The notes under the pieces were generated by a model. That model was not told the DNA's origin and made no database searches. It saw only the letters and a list, made by a program, of their open reading frames with translations. From JBNKLG01 sp050292235 (GTDB taxonomy: Bacteria; Pseudomonadota; Gammaproteobacteria; Chromatiales; Chromatiaceae): a stretch of 64,000 bases of DNA. The stretch spans positions 62,001 to 126,000 of the forward strand of contig JBNKLG010000001.1 of NCBI GenBank assembly GCA_050292235.1, read 5' to 3'. Positions 53,999 through 63,804 of the stretch are shown here, in pieces. The translations under genes were made by a program, and so were the position numbers. Position 1 is the first letter of the stretch. Every line of letters begins with the position of its first letter.

Positions 53999-55140
53999 CA
54001 GCTTGGCGATAACTTTCTGTGACTATGAATAGACATCAGGATACCGAAGCCAGCCATGATGGTCACCAGTGAGGTGCCCCCATAGCTGATCAGGGGCAAA
54101 GGAACGCCAACGACAGGTAGAAGACCACTGACCATGCCGACATTGACGAAAACATAAACAAAAAACACCAGGGTCAGGCTGCCAGCCAGCAGGCGGCTGA
54201 AGGAATTTTGCGCGGAAACGGCAATATAGAGCCCCCGGTAAATGATGAACAGGTAGAGCAAAAGCAACAGTAATACACCCATGAGCCCTAATTCTTCCGA
54301 CAGCACGGCAAAGATAAAGTCGGTATGACGTTCCGGCAGAAACTCCAGATGCGACTGGGTGCCGTGGAGCCAGCCCTTGCCGTAGAGACCGCCTGATCCG
54401 ATAGCAATCTTGGACTGGATGATATGGTAGCCGGTTCCCAGAGGATCGGTCTCCGGGTTGAGGAAGGTCAATACCCGTTGACGCTGGTAGTTGTGCATCA
54501 ACATCCAGAGCACCGGGGCGGCAGCTGCCCCCAGTGCGGACAGGCCGATCATGAGACGCCAGCTGAGTCCACCCAGAAAGAGCACAAAGAATCCGGTACT
54601 CGCGACCAGGATGGATGTACCCAGGTCGGGTTGCTTGGCGATCATAAGTACTGGTACCACCATCAGAATGGCAGCGACCACAAGTTCCCACAGCCTTGGA
54701 GGTAATTGTCCTCGGGCCAGGAACCAGGACATGGCAATGGGGAGACCCAGCTTCATGATCTCCGAGGGTTGGAAACGCACGAAGCCCAGGTCCAGCCAGC
54801 GCTGGGCTCCCTTGCCGATTTCACCCACCACCAGTACGGCAGCCAGTAATAAAATGCCAACGAGGTAGGGCCAGATGGCCCAGCGTTGGAGTTGCATGGG
54901 TGAGATTTGCGCCACGGCGATCATGATGCCCATGGCCAATAAAAGGCGCAGGGCTTGACGATGCAGCTGTCCCATGTCTCCGCCACTGGCACTGTAGAGA
55001 ATGAACAGGCCGTATCCGCTGAGCAGGAGCAGTCCCACCAAAAGAGGGAGGTCGATGCTCAGAAGATTCGATAGGCGGCCTTGACGCGAATCGCGTCCAT
55101 CTGGGTGGAGCTTGCGTTCGTAGTGGGTTTCAACTTTCAT
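53998..55140 (-). CDS. rodA: Rod shape-determining protein RodA (SEDS glycosyltransferase)
   Basis: Integral membrane peptidoglycan polymerase of the elongasome, partner of PBP2. Seen: about ten TM helices, with SEDS blocks GLYGKGWLHGTQSHLEFLPERHTDFIFA and PLPLISYGGTSLV. The 380 aa are typical (E. coli 370). It overlaps mrdA by 4 nt (ATGA) and shares one base with mltB, so stoichiometric expression with PBP2 is expected. Confidence 0.97.
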   Translation of the reverse strand: MKVETHYERKLHPDGRDSRQGRLSNLLSIDLPLLVGLLLLSGYGLFILYSASGGDMGQLHRQALRLLLAMGIMIAVAQISPMQLQRWAIWPYLVGILLLAAVLVVGEIGKGAQRWLDLGFVRFQPSEIMKLGLPIAMSWFLARGQLPPRLWELVVAAILMVVPVLMIAKQPDLGTSILVASTGFFVLFLGGLSWRLMIGLSALGAAAAPVLWMLMHNYQRQRVLTFLNPETDPLGTGYHIIQSKIAIGSGGLYGKGWLHGTQSHLEFLPERHTDFIFAVLSEELGLMGVLLLLLLYLFIIYRGLYIAVSAQNSFSRLLAGSLTLVFFVYVFVNVGMVSGLLPVVGVPLPLISYGGTSLVTIMAGFGILMSIHSHRKLSPS

Positions 55141-57062
55141 TCTGGCGTTTCTGATGCCGGTGATTCAGGGTCTGATGCCTCTAGTTTGGCACGGTCGGCA
55201 TCGTCCAGCTCATCGTAGGTGGCACCGAGCAAATAGGCATCCATGATTTTTTTGGCGATGGGCGCGGCAATCTTGCCGCCACTTTCTCCATGTTCAGCGA
55301 TGATGGCAACGGCGATCTTGGGGGATTCTACCGGTGCAAAGGCGATAAAAAGGGCATGGTCGCGTAACTTTTCTCTCACCTGTCCTTTTTGGTAGGTGGC
55401 ATCCTGCTTGATGGAAAAGACCTGAGCGGTTCCGGTTTTGCCCGCAATGCGGTAGTTTTCATTCTGGATACCCTTTGCGGTGCCCTTTTTGGCCTCAATC
55501 ACCTGGGTCATGGCATAGACAATTTGCTGGTGATAGTTGCCCACTGACATATCAAAATGAACCGTTTTTGGTGAAATCGTTACTGGGGCTGCGCTTTGGT
55601 CAGGTGCGGTAATGGTAGCCACCAAGCGTGGCTCATGGTGTTTACCACCAGCGGCAAAGGTGGCTGTGGCGTTGGCCAGTTGCAAGGGGGTTGAAAGGAA
55701 ATAGCCCTGGCCGATACCGGCGATGACGGTTTCACCGGGATACCAGGGTTTTTTGTGAACCCGCTCCTTCCATGCACGGGAGGGCAGTATGCCACCGTTC
55801 TCACCCAGCAGATCAATTCCGGTGGGGCGGCCAAAGCCAAAGGGTGCCAGATACTGGTCGAGCAGATCGATGCCCATGTCTGACGCTAGCGAATAGAAAT
55901 AGACATCACAGGAGGTGGTGATGGCCGATAGCAGGTTGACACTGCCATGGCCCCATTTGTTCCAACAGCGATACTTATGGCTCTGCTTGGGGAGCTGGAA
56001 GTAGCCACGGCAAACCGTAGCGCTGTCAGGGGTCACGGTATGGCTGACCAGTCCGGCCCAGCCGAGAAAGGGCTTGATGGTAGAGGCAGGTGGGTAAAGT
56101 CCCTTCAGTGCCCGGTTGTAGAGGGGACGGTTGGGGTCTTGCAGAAAGGATTTGTATTTTTTACTGGAAATGCCATCGACAAAAAGATTGGGGTCAAAGC
56201 CCGGTTTGCTGACCATGGCGATGATACCGCCGGTCTCCACTTCGATGGCGACAGCGGCGCCATTGAATTCGCCAAAGGCGCTGAGGGCGACCTCCTGTAC
56301 CCGTGTGTCCAGGTGGAGTTGCAGGTCACGACCGGTGTCTGGGGGGGTGCGCTCCAGGATTCGCAAAGGCCGTCCCGCCGCATTGACCTCCTCTTTGAGT
56401 AGGCCCACCCGGCCATGGAGCTGCTCTTCGTAGCTTTTTTCCAGGCCCGATTTTCCAATATGGCTGGTGCCGCTGTAGTTGGAAGCATCAATTCGCTCCA
56501 GGTCTTTGTCACTGATACGCCCGACGTATCCTACGATATGACCTGCCAGTGATTTCAAAGGATAGTTGCGGGTGGGCACCGCATTGATCACCACATTGGA
56601 AAAGAGGTGGCTTTTGACGGCGAAACGGGCGACCTCGCTCGGATCCAGGTTAATACGCAGGGGGACGTTGTCGAAACGGCGCAGTTGCCGTTTCAGCTTT
56701 TGATAGCGTTCGATATCATCATCGGTGATGGTGAGGATCTCGCGCAGACGGGTCAGGGTCTTGTCAAAATCACGGGTCCGTTGTGGGATCACCTCCAGGG
56801 TGTAGGTGAGCCGATTGACCGCCAGAGGAACCCCGTTGCGATCAAAAATCTGTCCCCGGGTGGGCGCCAAAGGGCGGATCTTGACCCGGTTCTCCGTGGA
56901 CTGGGTACGATATTTTTCGTGCTCAACCACCTGTAGGCGGAACATCTGTGCCACCAGGATCACGAGCATGAGTGTCAGCCCTACAGCAGAGATCAATGCC
57001 CGGCTGGTGAAAAGCCGACTTTCGCGCAGGTGGTCTTTGAACGAGAGGTTGGGCAGATCCAT
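55137..57062 (-). CDS. mrdA: Penicillin-binding protein 2 (elongation transpeptidase)
   Basis: Class B transpeptidase that crosslinks new peptidoglycan during elongation together with RodA. Seen: one N-terminal TM (about 22-43), dimerisation/pedestal domain (about 60-240), active site S327xxK330 (PPASTIK), SCD motif (TTSCDVYFY) and K542-T-G (AGKTGTAQ). The 641 aa are normal (E. coli 633). It is 51 bp downstream of mreD and overlaps rodA. Confidence 0.97.
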   Translation of the reverse strand: MDLPNLSFKDHLRESRLFTSRALISAVGLTLMLVILVAQMFRLQVVEHEKYRTQSTENRVKIRPLAPTRGQIFDRNGVPLAVNRLTYTLEVIPQRTRDFDKTLTRLREILTITDDDIERYQKLKRQLRRFDNVPLRINLDPSEVARFAVKSHLFSNVVINAVPTRNYPLKSLAGHIVGYVGRISDKDLERIDASNYSGTSHIGKSGLEKSYEEQLHGRVGLLKEEVNAAGRPLRILERTPPDTGRDLQLHLDTRVQEVALSAFGEFNGAAVAIEVETGGIIAMVSKPGFDPNLFVDGISSKKYKSFLQDPNRPLYNRALKGLYPPASTIKPFLGWAGLVSHTVTPDSATVCRGYFQLPKQSHKYRCWNKWGHGSVNLLSAITTSCDVYFYSLASDMGIDLLDQYLAPFGFGRPTGIDLLGENGGILPSRAWKERVHKKPWYPGETVIAGIGQGYFLSTPLQLANATATFAAGGKHHEPRLVATITAPDQSAAPVTISPKTVHFDMSVGNYHQQIVYAMTQVIEAKKGTAKGIQNENYRIAGKTGTAQVFSIKQDATYQKGQVREKLRDHALFIAFAPVESPKIAVAIIAEHGESGGKIAAPIAKKIMDAYLLGATYDELDDADRAKLEASDPESPASETPE

Positions 57063-57113
57063 CAGCAGGCAACAACGGAAAAGTGCGCGCGACGATTCAA
57101 CACAGTCTACAAC

Positions 57114-57596
57114 CTAGCCTTTGATGCGGTGCATATCGCTGACCAGCACAATAACCCAAGGCCAGATAAAGGCACCCACCAGCGGAGAGAACCAGAAGTC
57201 GGCCGTGTCTGGCATATGCCCGGTGCTGCTGTAGACCCAAAACTGGAGGATACGCTCCAGCAGCAACAGTCCCAAAATTACAAAGGCCTGCTGCCAGGGA
57301 GGGAAGAAACGGATACGACGATAGACCTGTAGGCAGATGTAGGCCGTAATACTGTGGGCCAGGGCATTTTGTCCCAAGAGGGCGCCGGTGATGGCGTCCT
57401 CGGCCAATCCCAGTATCCAGGCACTGAAAACGCCAATGCGTTCTGGTGCTGCCAGTATCCAGTAAAAGATGGCCAGACTGACAAAGGGTGGGCGATAGGG
57501 CGCGGCCCAGGGTGGCAGTGGCGTGATGCTGAGCAGCAGGCCAGACAGCATGACCAAAAGGATGGTTGTCCAGGAGCTGTGATGGGTTGGTTGCAT
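57114..57596 (-). CDS. mreD: Rod shape-determining protein MreD
   Basis: Small integral membrane protein of the elongation complex that connects MreC to the RodA-PBP2 machinery. Seen: about five TM helices and the family pattern WILGLAEDAITGALLGQNALAHSITAYI. The 160 aa match the family (E. coli 162). It starts one base after the mreC stop. No catalytic activity is known. Confidence 0.93.
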   Translation of the reverse strand: MQPTHHSSWTTILLVMLSGLLLSITPLPPWAAPYRPPFVSLAIFYWILAAPERIGVFSAWILGLAEDAITGALLGQNALAHSITAYICLQVYRRIRFFPPWQQAFVILGLLLLERILQFWVYSSTGHMPDTADFWFSPLVGAFIWPWVIVLVSDMHRIKG

Positions 57597-58457
57597 TCAG
57601 TCTCCCTCCGTCACCTGGTTCGGTATCGGATCCTCAGGTTTTGGAGGCCATACTAGCAGGACCTCCCGTGCCCGATCTAGATTGGCGCTGGGCGTGGCGG
57701 TTGCTTCGGTAAAGGGGGCGCCAGGGTTACGGGCCACCTGATCCACGATACCGACGGGATAGCCGCTGGGGAATTGTCCGCCCAAACCAGAGGTGGTGAT
57801 CTGGTCGCCAGGTTTGATGTCACTGTCATTGGGGATGAAGGGCAGGGAGAGACGATTGATCTTGCCTGTGCCGATGGCGATTGTGCGTAGCCCGGTACGG
57901 CTGATCTGAACCGGCAGGCTGTGATCTGTGTCGGTGATCAGCAAAATGGTCGCTGTCCAGGGGGTGACCTCTGAAACCTGGCCCATGATGGCGTTTGCAT
58001 CTACTGCGGGTTGGCCGACATAGACACCGGACTGACTGCCCTTGTTAACCAGCAGGTGGTGGCGGTAGGGATCGAGATCCATGCTCACCAGTTCGCTGAT
58101 CAAAACATGCTCGCCGACTTTGAACGAGGAGTTCAGCAACCGGCCCAGGCGCAGCATCTCCTGCTCCAGGGCATCCAGTTTGAGCAGGCGGGCATGAAGT
58201 TTGAGGTTTTCCGTATGGAGCCGGTTATTGTCTGCCAGTAGGGCCTCATGGGAAGCAAAGCTGTCACGCATGTTGTGGTAAATCTTTGAAGGCAGATCGG
58301 CCAAAAACACCAGGGGATAGGTAATGGCGGCGACCGCAGAGCGGAATTTGCTGTGGTGGCGCTCCCGATAGTCGACAGTGAGCACTGTCAAAGACAGCAG
58401 TACCGCGATGATGAGTCGGGTGGTGGTTGAGGGCCCACCATCGAACATATGTATCAA
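57597..58457 (-). CDS. mreC: Cell shape-determining protein MreC
   Basis: Bitopic membrane protein that activates PBP2 from the periplasmic side. Seen: TM helix (about 12-30), a coiled coil (about 70-108) and paired beta domains with ASKGSQSGVYVGQPAVD-like NKGSQSGVYVGQPAVD, GLGGQFPSGYPVGIV. The 286 aa are normal for the core protein without a long tail. It lies 53 bp after mreB and abuts mreD. Confidence 0.95.
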   Translation of the reverse strand: MIHMFDGGPSTTTRLIIAVLLSLTVLTVDYRERHHSKFRSAVAAITYPLVFLADLPSKIYHNMRDSFASHEALLADNNRLHTENLKLHARLLKLDALEQEMLRLGRLLNSSFKVGEHVLISELVSMDLDPYRHHLLVNKGSQSGVYVGQPAVDANAIMGQVSEVTPWTATILLITDTDHSLPVQISRTGLRTIAIGTGKINRLSLPFIPNDSDIKPGDQITTSGLGGQFPSGYPVGIVDQVARNPGAPFTEATATPSANLDRAREVLLVWPPKPEDPIPNQVTEGD

Positions 58458-58510
58458 GAGCTCGATTCCTCAAAAAGGGATCGATGCGATCCCGGACTGT
58501 TCGATGCGGA

Positions 58511-59554
58511 CTACTCGGTGGCGAAGAGTACCGCTGTACGGTCGCTGAGCATCTCCAGCGCTCTGCCGCCGCCACGGGCTACGCAGGTCAGGGGGTCGTC
58601 GGCGACAATAACGGGTAATCCGGTCTCCTCGGCCAGCAATCGGTCGATGGCGCGAAGCAGGGCGCCGCCGCCGGTGAGAACGATGCCGCGCTCGGCCACA
58701 TCGGCCCCCAGTTCTGGTGGCGTCTGCTCGAGGGCCAGTTTAACCGCGCTGACGATGCCCGCCAACGGCTCTTGCAGGGCCTCCAGAACCTCATTGCTGT
58801 TGATGGTAAAGCTTCTCGGAATGCCTTCTGCAAGGTTACGACCCGTGACCTCGATCTCGTTGACCTCGTTACTGGGGAAAGCGGTGCCGATCTCTTTTTT
58901 GATGCGCTCTGCTGTGGGCGAGCCGATCAAAGAACCAAAGTTACGACGCACATAGTTGATGATGGCGTCATCCAGGCGGTCTCCTCCAATACGTACCGAG
59001 TTGGAGTAGACCACGCCATTCAGCGAGAGAACGGCTACCTCGGAGGTGCCCCCACCGATATCCAGCACCATGGAACCTTCGGGCTGGTCAATGGGCAGAC
59101 CTGCTCCCATGGCAGCAGCCATGGGCTCTTCAATCAGATAGACCTCACGGGCACCAGCGCCGGCGGCAGATTCCTTAATGGCGCGGCGTTCCACCTGGGT
59201 GGAACCACAGGGTACACAGATCAGGACGCGGGGGCTGGGCCGAATGATCTTGGATTCATGGACCTTATGGATAAAGAACTGCAGCATTTTTTCGGTGACG
59301 GTGAAGTCGGCGATGACACCCTCCTTCAGTGGCCGGATGGCCTCGACGCCTTTTGGGGTCTTGTCAAAGATGTTTTTGGCTTCTCCGCCAACTGCGATGA
59401 CCGATTTGTTGCCGTTTTTCTCGTAGCGGATGGCCACGACCGAAGGTTCGTTCAGTACGATGCCATTTTGCCGGGTGTAGACCAATGTGTTGGCGGTACC
59501 CAGGTCAATGGAAAGGTCGTTGGAAAAAAGGCCGCGTAGGGCTTTAAGGAACAT
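58511..59554 (-). CDS. mreB: Rod shape-determining actin homolog MreB
   Basis: Actin-like ATPase forming membrane-bound filaments that orient the elongation machinery. Seen: phosphate-1 SIDLGTANTLVY, phosphate-2 LDIGGGTSEVAV, adenosine motif VLTGGGALLR, and an N-terminal MFLKALRGLFSNDLS amphipathic segment for membrane binding. The 347 aa equal E. coli MreB. First gene of a twelve-gene same-strand run to lipA. A sigma70-like promoter lies 60-85 bp upstream. Confidence 0.98.
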   Translation of the reverse strand: MFLKALRGLFSNDLSIDLGTANTLVYTRQNGIVLNEPSVVAIRYEKNGNKSVIAVGGEAKNIFDKTPKGVEAIRPLKEGVIADFTVTEKMLQFFIHKVHESKIIRPSPRVLICVPCGSTQVERRAIKESAAGAGAREVYLIEEPMAAAMGAGLPIDQPEGSMVLDIGGGTSEVAVLSLNGVVYSNSVRIGGDRLDDAIINYVRRNFGSLIGSPTAERIKKEIGTAFPSNEVNEIEVTGRNLAEGIPRSFTINSNEVLEALQEPLAGIVSAVKLALEQTPPELGADVAERGIVLTGGGALLRAIDRLLAEETGLPVIVADDPLTCVARGGGRALEMLSDRTAVLFATE

Positions 59555-59612
59555 AGGTCAAGAATTCCGTGTAAATATCGAGAAACTAAAGGGTAATGTA
59601 ACTCTTTAGTTG

Positions 59613-59640
59613 ACTATAGAGCAAGCGGGAGTCCTTGCAA
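59613..59640 (-). promoter_or_regulatory. Sigma70-like promoter of mreB
   Basis: On the minus strand TTGCAA (59640-59635), a 16-bp spacer and TATAGT (59618-59613) are followed by a leader of about 50 nt. The region between mreB and gatC also holds CTAAAG-N12-CTTTAG at about 59586-59609 and a GCGCCA/TGGCGC hairpin near 59645-59666 that could attenuate the gat transcript. Confidence 0.5.
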
Positions 59641-59736
59641 AGGGCGCCATTCTACCTTAGTGGCGCTTTTGCTTATATAGATGTGCCCCCTTTGCCTGTG
59701 CTATTTTTCGACCTTTTCCCTGGAATTGAGTTCATT

Positions 59737-60024
59737 ATGGCGATCGAACCCAACGATGTGAGTGGCATCGCGCACCTGGCCCGGCTGGCCATCAGCGAAA
59801 CGGAAGGTGAGGCCCTGGCCCAGGACCTGAATGGTATCCTGGATTTTGTGGCCCAGTTATCCACGGTGGATACGGCGGATGTGTTACCCATGGCCCATCC
59901 CCTGGAGATGGTACAACGCCTGCGGGCCGATGTGGTGACGGAATCCGATCAGCGTACGGCCTTCCAGGCCATCGCCCCGGAGACGGAAGAGGGCCTCTAT
60001 CTGGTCCCGAGGGTGATCGAATGA
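59737..60024 (+). CDS. gatC: Asp/Glu-tRNA(Asn/Gln) amidotransferase subunit C
   Basis: Small subunit that holds GatA and GatB together. Seen: VSGIAHLARLAISETEGEALAQDLNGIL and DVLPMAHPLEMVQRLRADVV, the typical GatC pattern. The ATG at 59737 gives 95 aa, the family length; the longer open frame upstream has no support. It overlaps gatA by 4 nt (ATGA). gatCAB presence means that Gln-tRNA and/or Asn-tRNA are made by transamidation. Confidence 0.95.
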   Translation: MAIEPNDVSGIAHLARLAISETEGEALAQDLNGILDFVAQLSTVDTADVLPMAHPLEMVQRLRADVVTESDQRTAFQAIAPETEEGLYLVPRVIE

Positions 60025-61493
60025 GTGCCATCTATCAACAGACTCTGGCCAAGCAGGCCCAGGCCTTGGCGGCAGGTGACTGCTCCAGCATGGAGCTGAC
60101 CCAGCATTATCTGGATCGCATTCGCCGCTTTGATTCGGCCCTCAACAGCTACATCACTCTGGACGAGGAAGGTGCGCTGGATCAGGCTCGTGCTGCCGAT
60201 GAACGCCGTGCTAAAGGTGAGGCGGGGCCATTGACCGGCATACCGCTAGCGCAGAAAGACATCTTCTGTACCCAGGGGCTGCGCACCAGTTGTGGCTCGC
60301 GTATGTTGGATAACTTTGTCGCTCCCTACGATGCTACGGTGATCGAGCGCTTTCGTGCCGCCGGTGCCGTTACCCTGGGCAAGACCAATATGGATGAGTT
60401 CGCTATGGGCTCCTCCAACGAGACCAGCTGGTATGGCCCGGTGAAGAATCCCTGGGATCAGGAGCGGGTGCCCGGCGGCTCTTCAGGGGGCTCTGCCGCT
60501 GCTCTGACCGCGGGTCTCTGCGCAGCGGCCACAGGGACGGATACCGGTGGTTCCATCCGCCAGCCAGCGGCCCTCTGCGGCATCACCGGCCTCAAGCCGA
60601 CCTATGGTCGGGTCTCCCGCTACGGCATGATCGCTTTTGCCTCCAGCCTGGATCAGGCCGGTCCCATGACCCGCAGCGCCGAAGATGCTGCCCTGATGTT
60701 GCAGGTGATGGCAGGCTTCGACGAGCGCGATTCCACCTGTGCGGATCGTCCGGTGGACGACTATGCCGCTGCCCTGAATCAGCCGGTCAAAGGTTTACGG
60801 GTGGGCTTGCCCCGGGAGTTTTTTGCCGAGGGCTTGCCTGCTGGGATGGCGGCCAGTCTGGAATCGGCCATGGCAGAGCTGCGTACCCTAGGCGTCGAGT
60901 TCAAAGAAATCGATCTGCCTCACAGTGGTCTTTCGGTGCCTGCCTACTATGTGGTGGCCCCGGCGGAATGCTCCTCCAACCTGGAGCGTTTCGATGGGGT
61001 TCGCTTTGGTCATCGCTGCGAAGATCCCAAAGACTTGGACGATCTGTTCAAACGCTCGCGCCAGGAAGGCTTCGGGGTCGAGGTGAAGCGCCGAATCCTC
61101 ATCGGCACCTATGCCCTCTCCGCCGGCTATTACGATGCTTATTACCTGCGGGCGCAGCAGGTACGCCAGTTGATCGCCGCCGATTTCCGTCAGGCCTTCG
61201 GGTCTGTTGATGTGATTCTGGCCCCCACCAGTCCCGGCACCGCCTTTCGCTTTGGCGAAAAGAGCGGCGATCCGGTGAGCATGTATCTGTCCGACATCTA
61301 CACCATCGCCGTGAATCTGGCCGGGCTGCCCGCCATGTCACTCCCCGTCGGGCCGGTCGAGGGACTGCCCGCCGGGATGCAGTTGATTGGTAACTATTTT
61401 GATGAAGGGCGTCTGCTCAATCTGGCCCATGCCTTCCAGCAGGTGACCGATTGGCATCGTGCCTTTCCCCCCGGTTTTGAGGAGGTCGCCTGA
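60021..61493 (+). CDS. gatA: Asp/Glu-tRNA(Asn/Gln) amidotransferase subunit A
   Basis: Amidase-signature subunit that releases ammonia from glutamine for transfer to Glu/Asp-tRNA. Seen: catalytic triad K79 (PLAQKDIF), S154 (PGGSSGGSAA) and S178 (TDTGGSIRQPA), at the same numbers as in the Staphylococcus aureus enzyme. The 490 aa are normal. It overlaps gatC by 4 nt and lies 2 bp before gatB. Confidence 0.98.
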   Translation: MSAIYQQTLAKQAQALAAGDCSSMELTQHYLDRIRRFDSALNSYITLDEEGALDQARAADERRAKGEAGPLTGIPLAQKDIFCTQGLRTSCGSRMLDNFVAPYDATVIERFRAAGAVTLGKTNMDEFAMGSSNETSWYGPVKNPWDQERVPGGSSGGSAAALTAGLCAAATGTDTGGSIRQPAALCGITGLKPTYGRVSRYGMIAFASSLDQAGPMTRSAEDAALMLQVMAGFDERDSTCADRPVDDYAAALNQPVKGLRVGLPREFFAEGLPAGMAASLESAMAELRTLGVEFKEIDLPHSGLSVPAYYVVAPAECSSNLERFDGVRFGHRCEDPKDLDDLFKRSRQEGFGVEVKRRILIGTYALSAGYYDAYYLRAQQVRQLIAADFRQAFGSVDVILAPTSPGTAFRFGEKSGDPVSMYLSDIYTIAVNLAGLPAMSLPVGPVEGLPAGMQLIGNYFDEGRLLNLAHAFQQVTDWHRAFPPGFEEVA

Positions 61494-61495
61494 TC

Positions 61496-62934
<1,439 letters not shown>

Positions 62935-62935
<1 letters not shown>

Positions 62936-62951
62936 GCTTCGGCTTCGCTCA
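62935..62951. repeat. 17-bp repeat after gatB
   Basis: GGCTTCGGCTTCGCTCA, starting at the last base of the gatB frame, recurs exactly at 63635-63651. Short and low in complexity, so it may be part of a wider dispersed repeat family. Confidence 0.45.
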
Positions 62952-62984
62952 TATCCAGAGAGTCATCTCTCCACCACCTCCCGT

Positions 62985-63089
62985 AAGCGCCAGTAGGAGC
63001 GCCCCATGGGCGCGAAGCTCACGTCTGCAAGTCATGATATGACCGGCGTATCACCACACCCATCGCGCCCACGGGGCGCTCCTACATGG
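62985..63089. repeat. Approx. 105-bp inverted-repeat element, copy 2
   Basis: The 23-bp arms at 62993-63015 and 63063-63085 are reverse complements with one mismatch. About 90% identical by eye to the element at 28982, with one 1-bp length difference. It sits about 50 bp after gatB. Confidence 0.82.
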
Positions 63090-63097
63090 TTTATCTG

Positions 63098-63121
63098 GTT
63101 CCCACAGTTCTCTGTGGGAAC
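63098..63121. repeat. Short palindromic repeat, GTTCCCACAG type
   Basis: Perfect 10-bp arms around TTCT, 8 bp from the end of the larger element. Related to 11916 and 30304, and lies just past the stop of the small exported protein gene. Confidence 0.7.
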
Positions 63122-63127
63122 GCGAAA

Positions 63128-63529
63128 TCATCCTTGAGGGCTACTCTCAGCTTTCGACCGCTGCTTTTTCGGGTCGTCGTAAAGGGCTTTGCATGCTGGG
63201 GGGCGAAGGTTTGGATCTGTTTTGGCGGCCGCTATCTGATCACAGGGTAAATCAGCTAATGAGTGGAGGCAGGTTAGTATAAGGCCGCGAGTTTTGTGAG
63301 AGACGAGGTTTTTCTCAAAAAGCTTGAAAGCATGGTCTTTAAGGGCCTTGAATTCAGCTTCTCTTAAGGCCTTTTCCTCTGAAGATAGAGTGCTCAGCCT
63401 TTTGCTTGTGCATTTATTACCTTTTTCGTAGAAGGCGTCGACGACTTCGTTGAGCTCGGACAGCTCAGACTCGCTGGCCATGGCGAATGAGCTGAAGAGT
63501 AAGAGGAGTAAGGGAAATAGACGTATCAT
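63128..63529 (-). CDS. Small exported protein of unknown function
   Basis: Not recognised. A 133-aa product from the ATG at 63529; a longer start at 63550 adds MTTGTPI and is less likely. Seen: signal peptide MIRLFPLLLLLFSSFAMAS, then a helical domain rich in Glu, Lys and Leu. Four cysteines (KCTSK, LTCLHS, LPCDQ, PPACK) could form two disulfides in the periplasm. It has a charged Lys/Ser C-terminal end. Flanked by repeats on one side and an antitoxin gene on the other. Confidence 0.65.
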   Translation of the reverse strand: MIRLFPLLLLLFSSFAMASESELSELNEVVDAFYEKGNKCTSKRLSTLSSEEKALREAEFKALKDHAFKLFEKNLVSHKTRGLILTCLHSLADLPCDQIAAAKTDPNLRPPACKALYDDPKKQRSKAESSPQG

Positions 63530-63746
63530 GATGGGCGTCCCCGTAGTCAAGCTGATAAAAATTGAGTGGCAAGCCTAGCCTGAAAAGATGGGGTGGTCTA
63601 CTTTTATGGCCCAGCCATTGCCTGAGTAGCTTTGGGCTTCGGCTTCGCTCAGCCAGCGTTTGGTGTTGCATTATTTGGCTTACCAGACTCTCACACGCCC
63701 ATAAACCTAACCGCTCAGGGCAGGTCGCAGCTGACTCATGGTTTTT

Positions 63747-63792
63747 GTATAGCTGCCTGCTATACAGTGCTGTATACTTATTCGGTATACAG
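63747..63792 (+). promoter_or_regulatory. Operator array upstream of the antitoxin gene
   Basis: Two inverted repeats have the same 7-bp spacer: GTATAG-N7-CTATAC (63747-63765) and CTGTATAC-N7-GTATACAG (63770-63792). Between them TATACAG-TG-CTGTATA (63761-63776) forms a third palindrome. Such evenly spaced half-sites are what ribbon-helix-helix antitoxins bind for autoregulation. The array ends 12 bp before the start codon. Confidence 0.65.
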
Positions 63793-63804
63793 TTGAGGTA
63801 TGTT

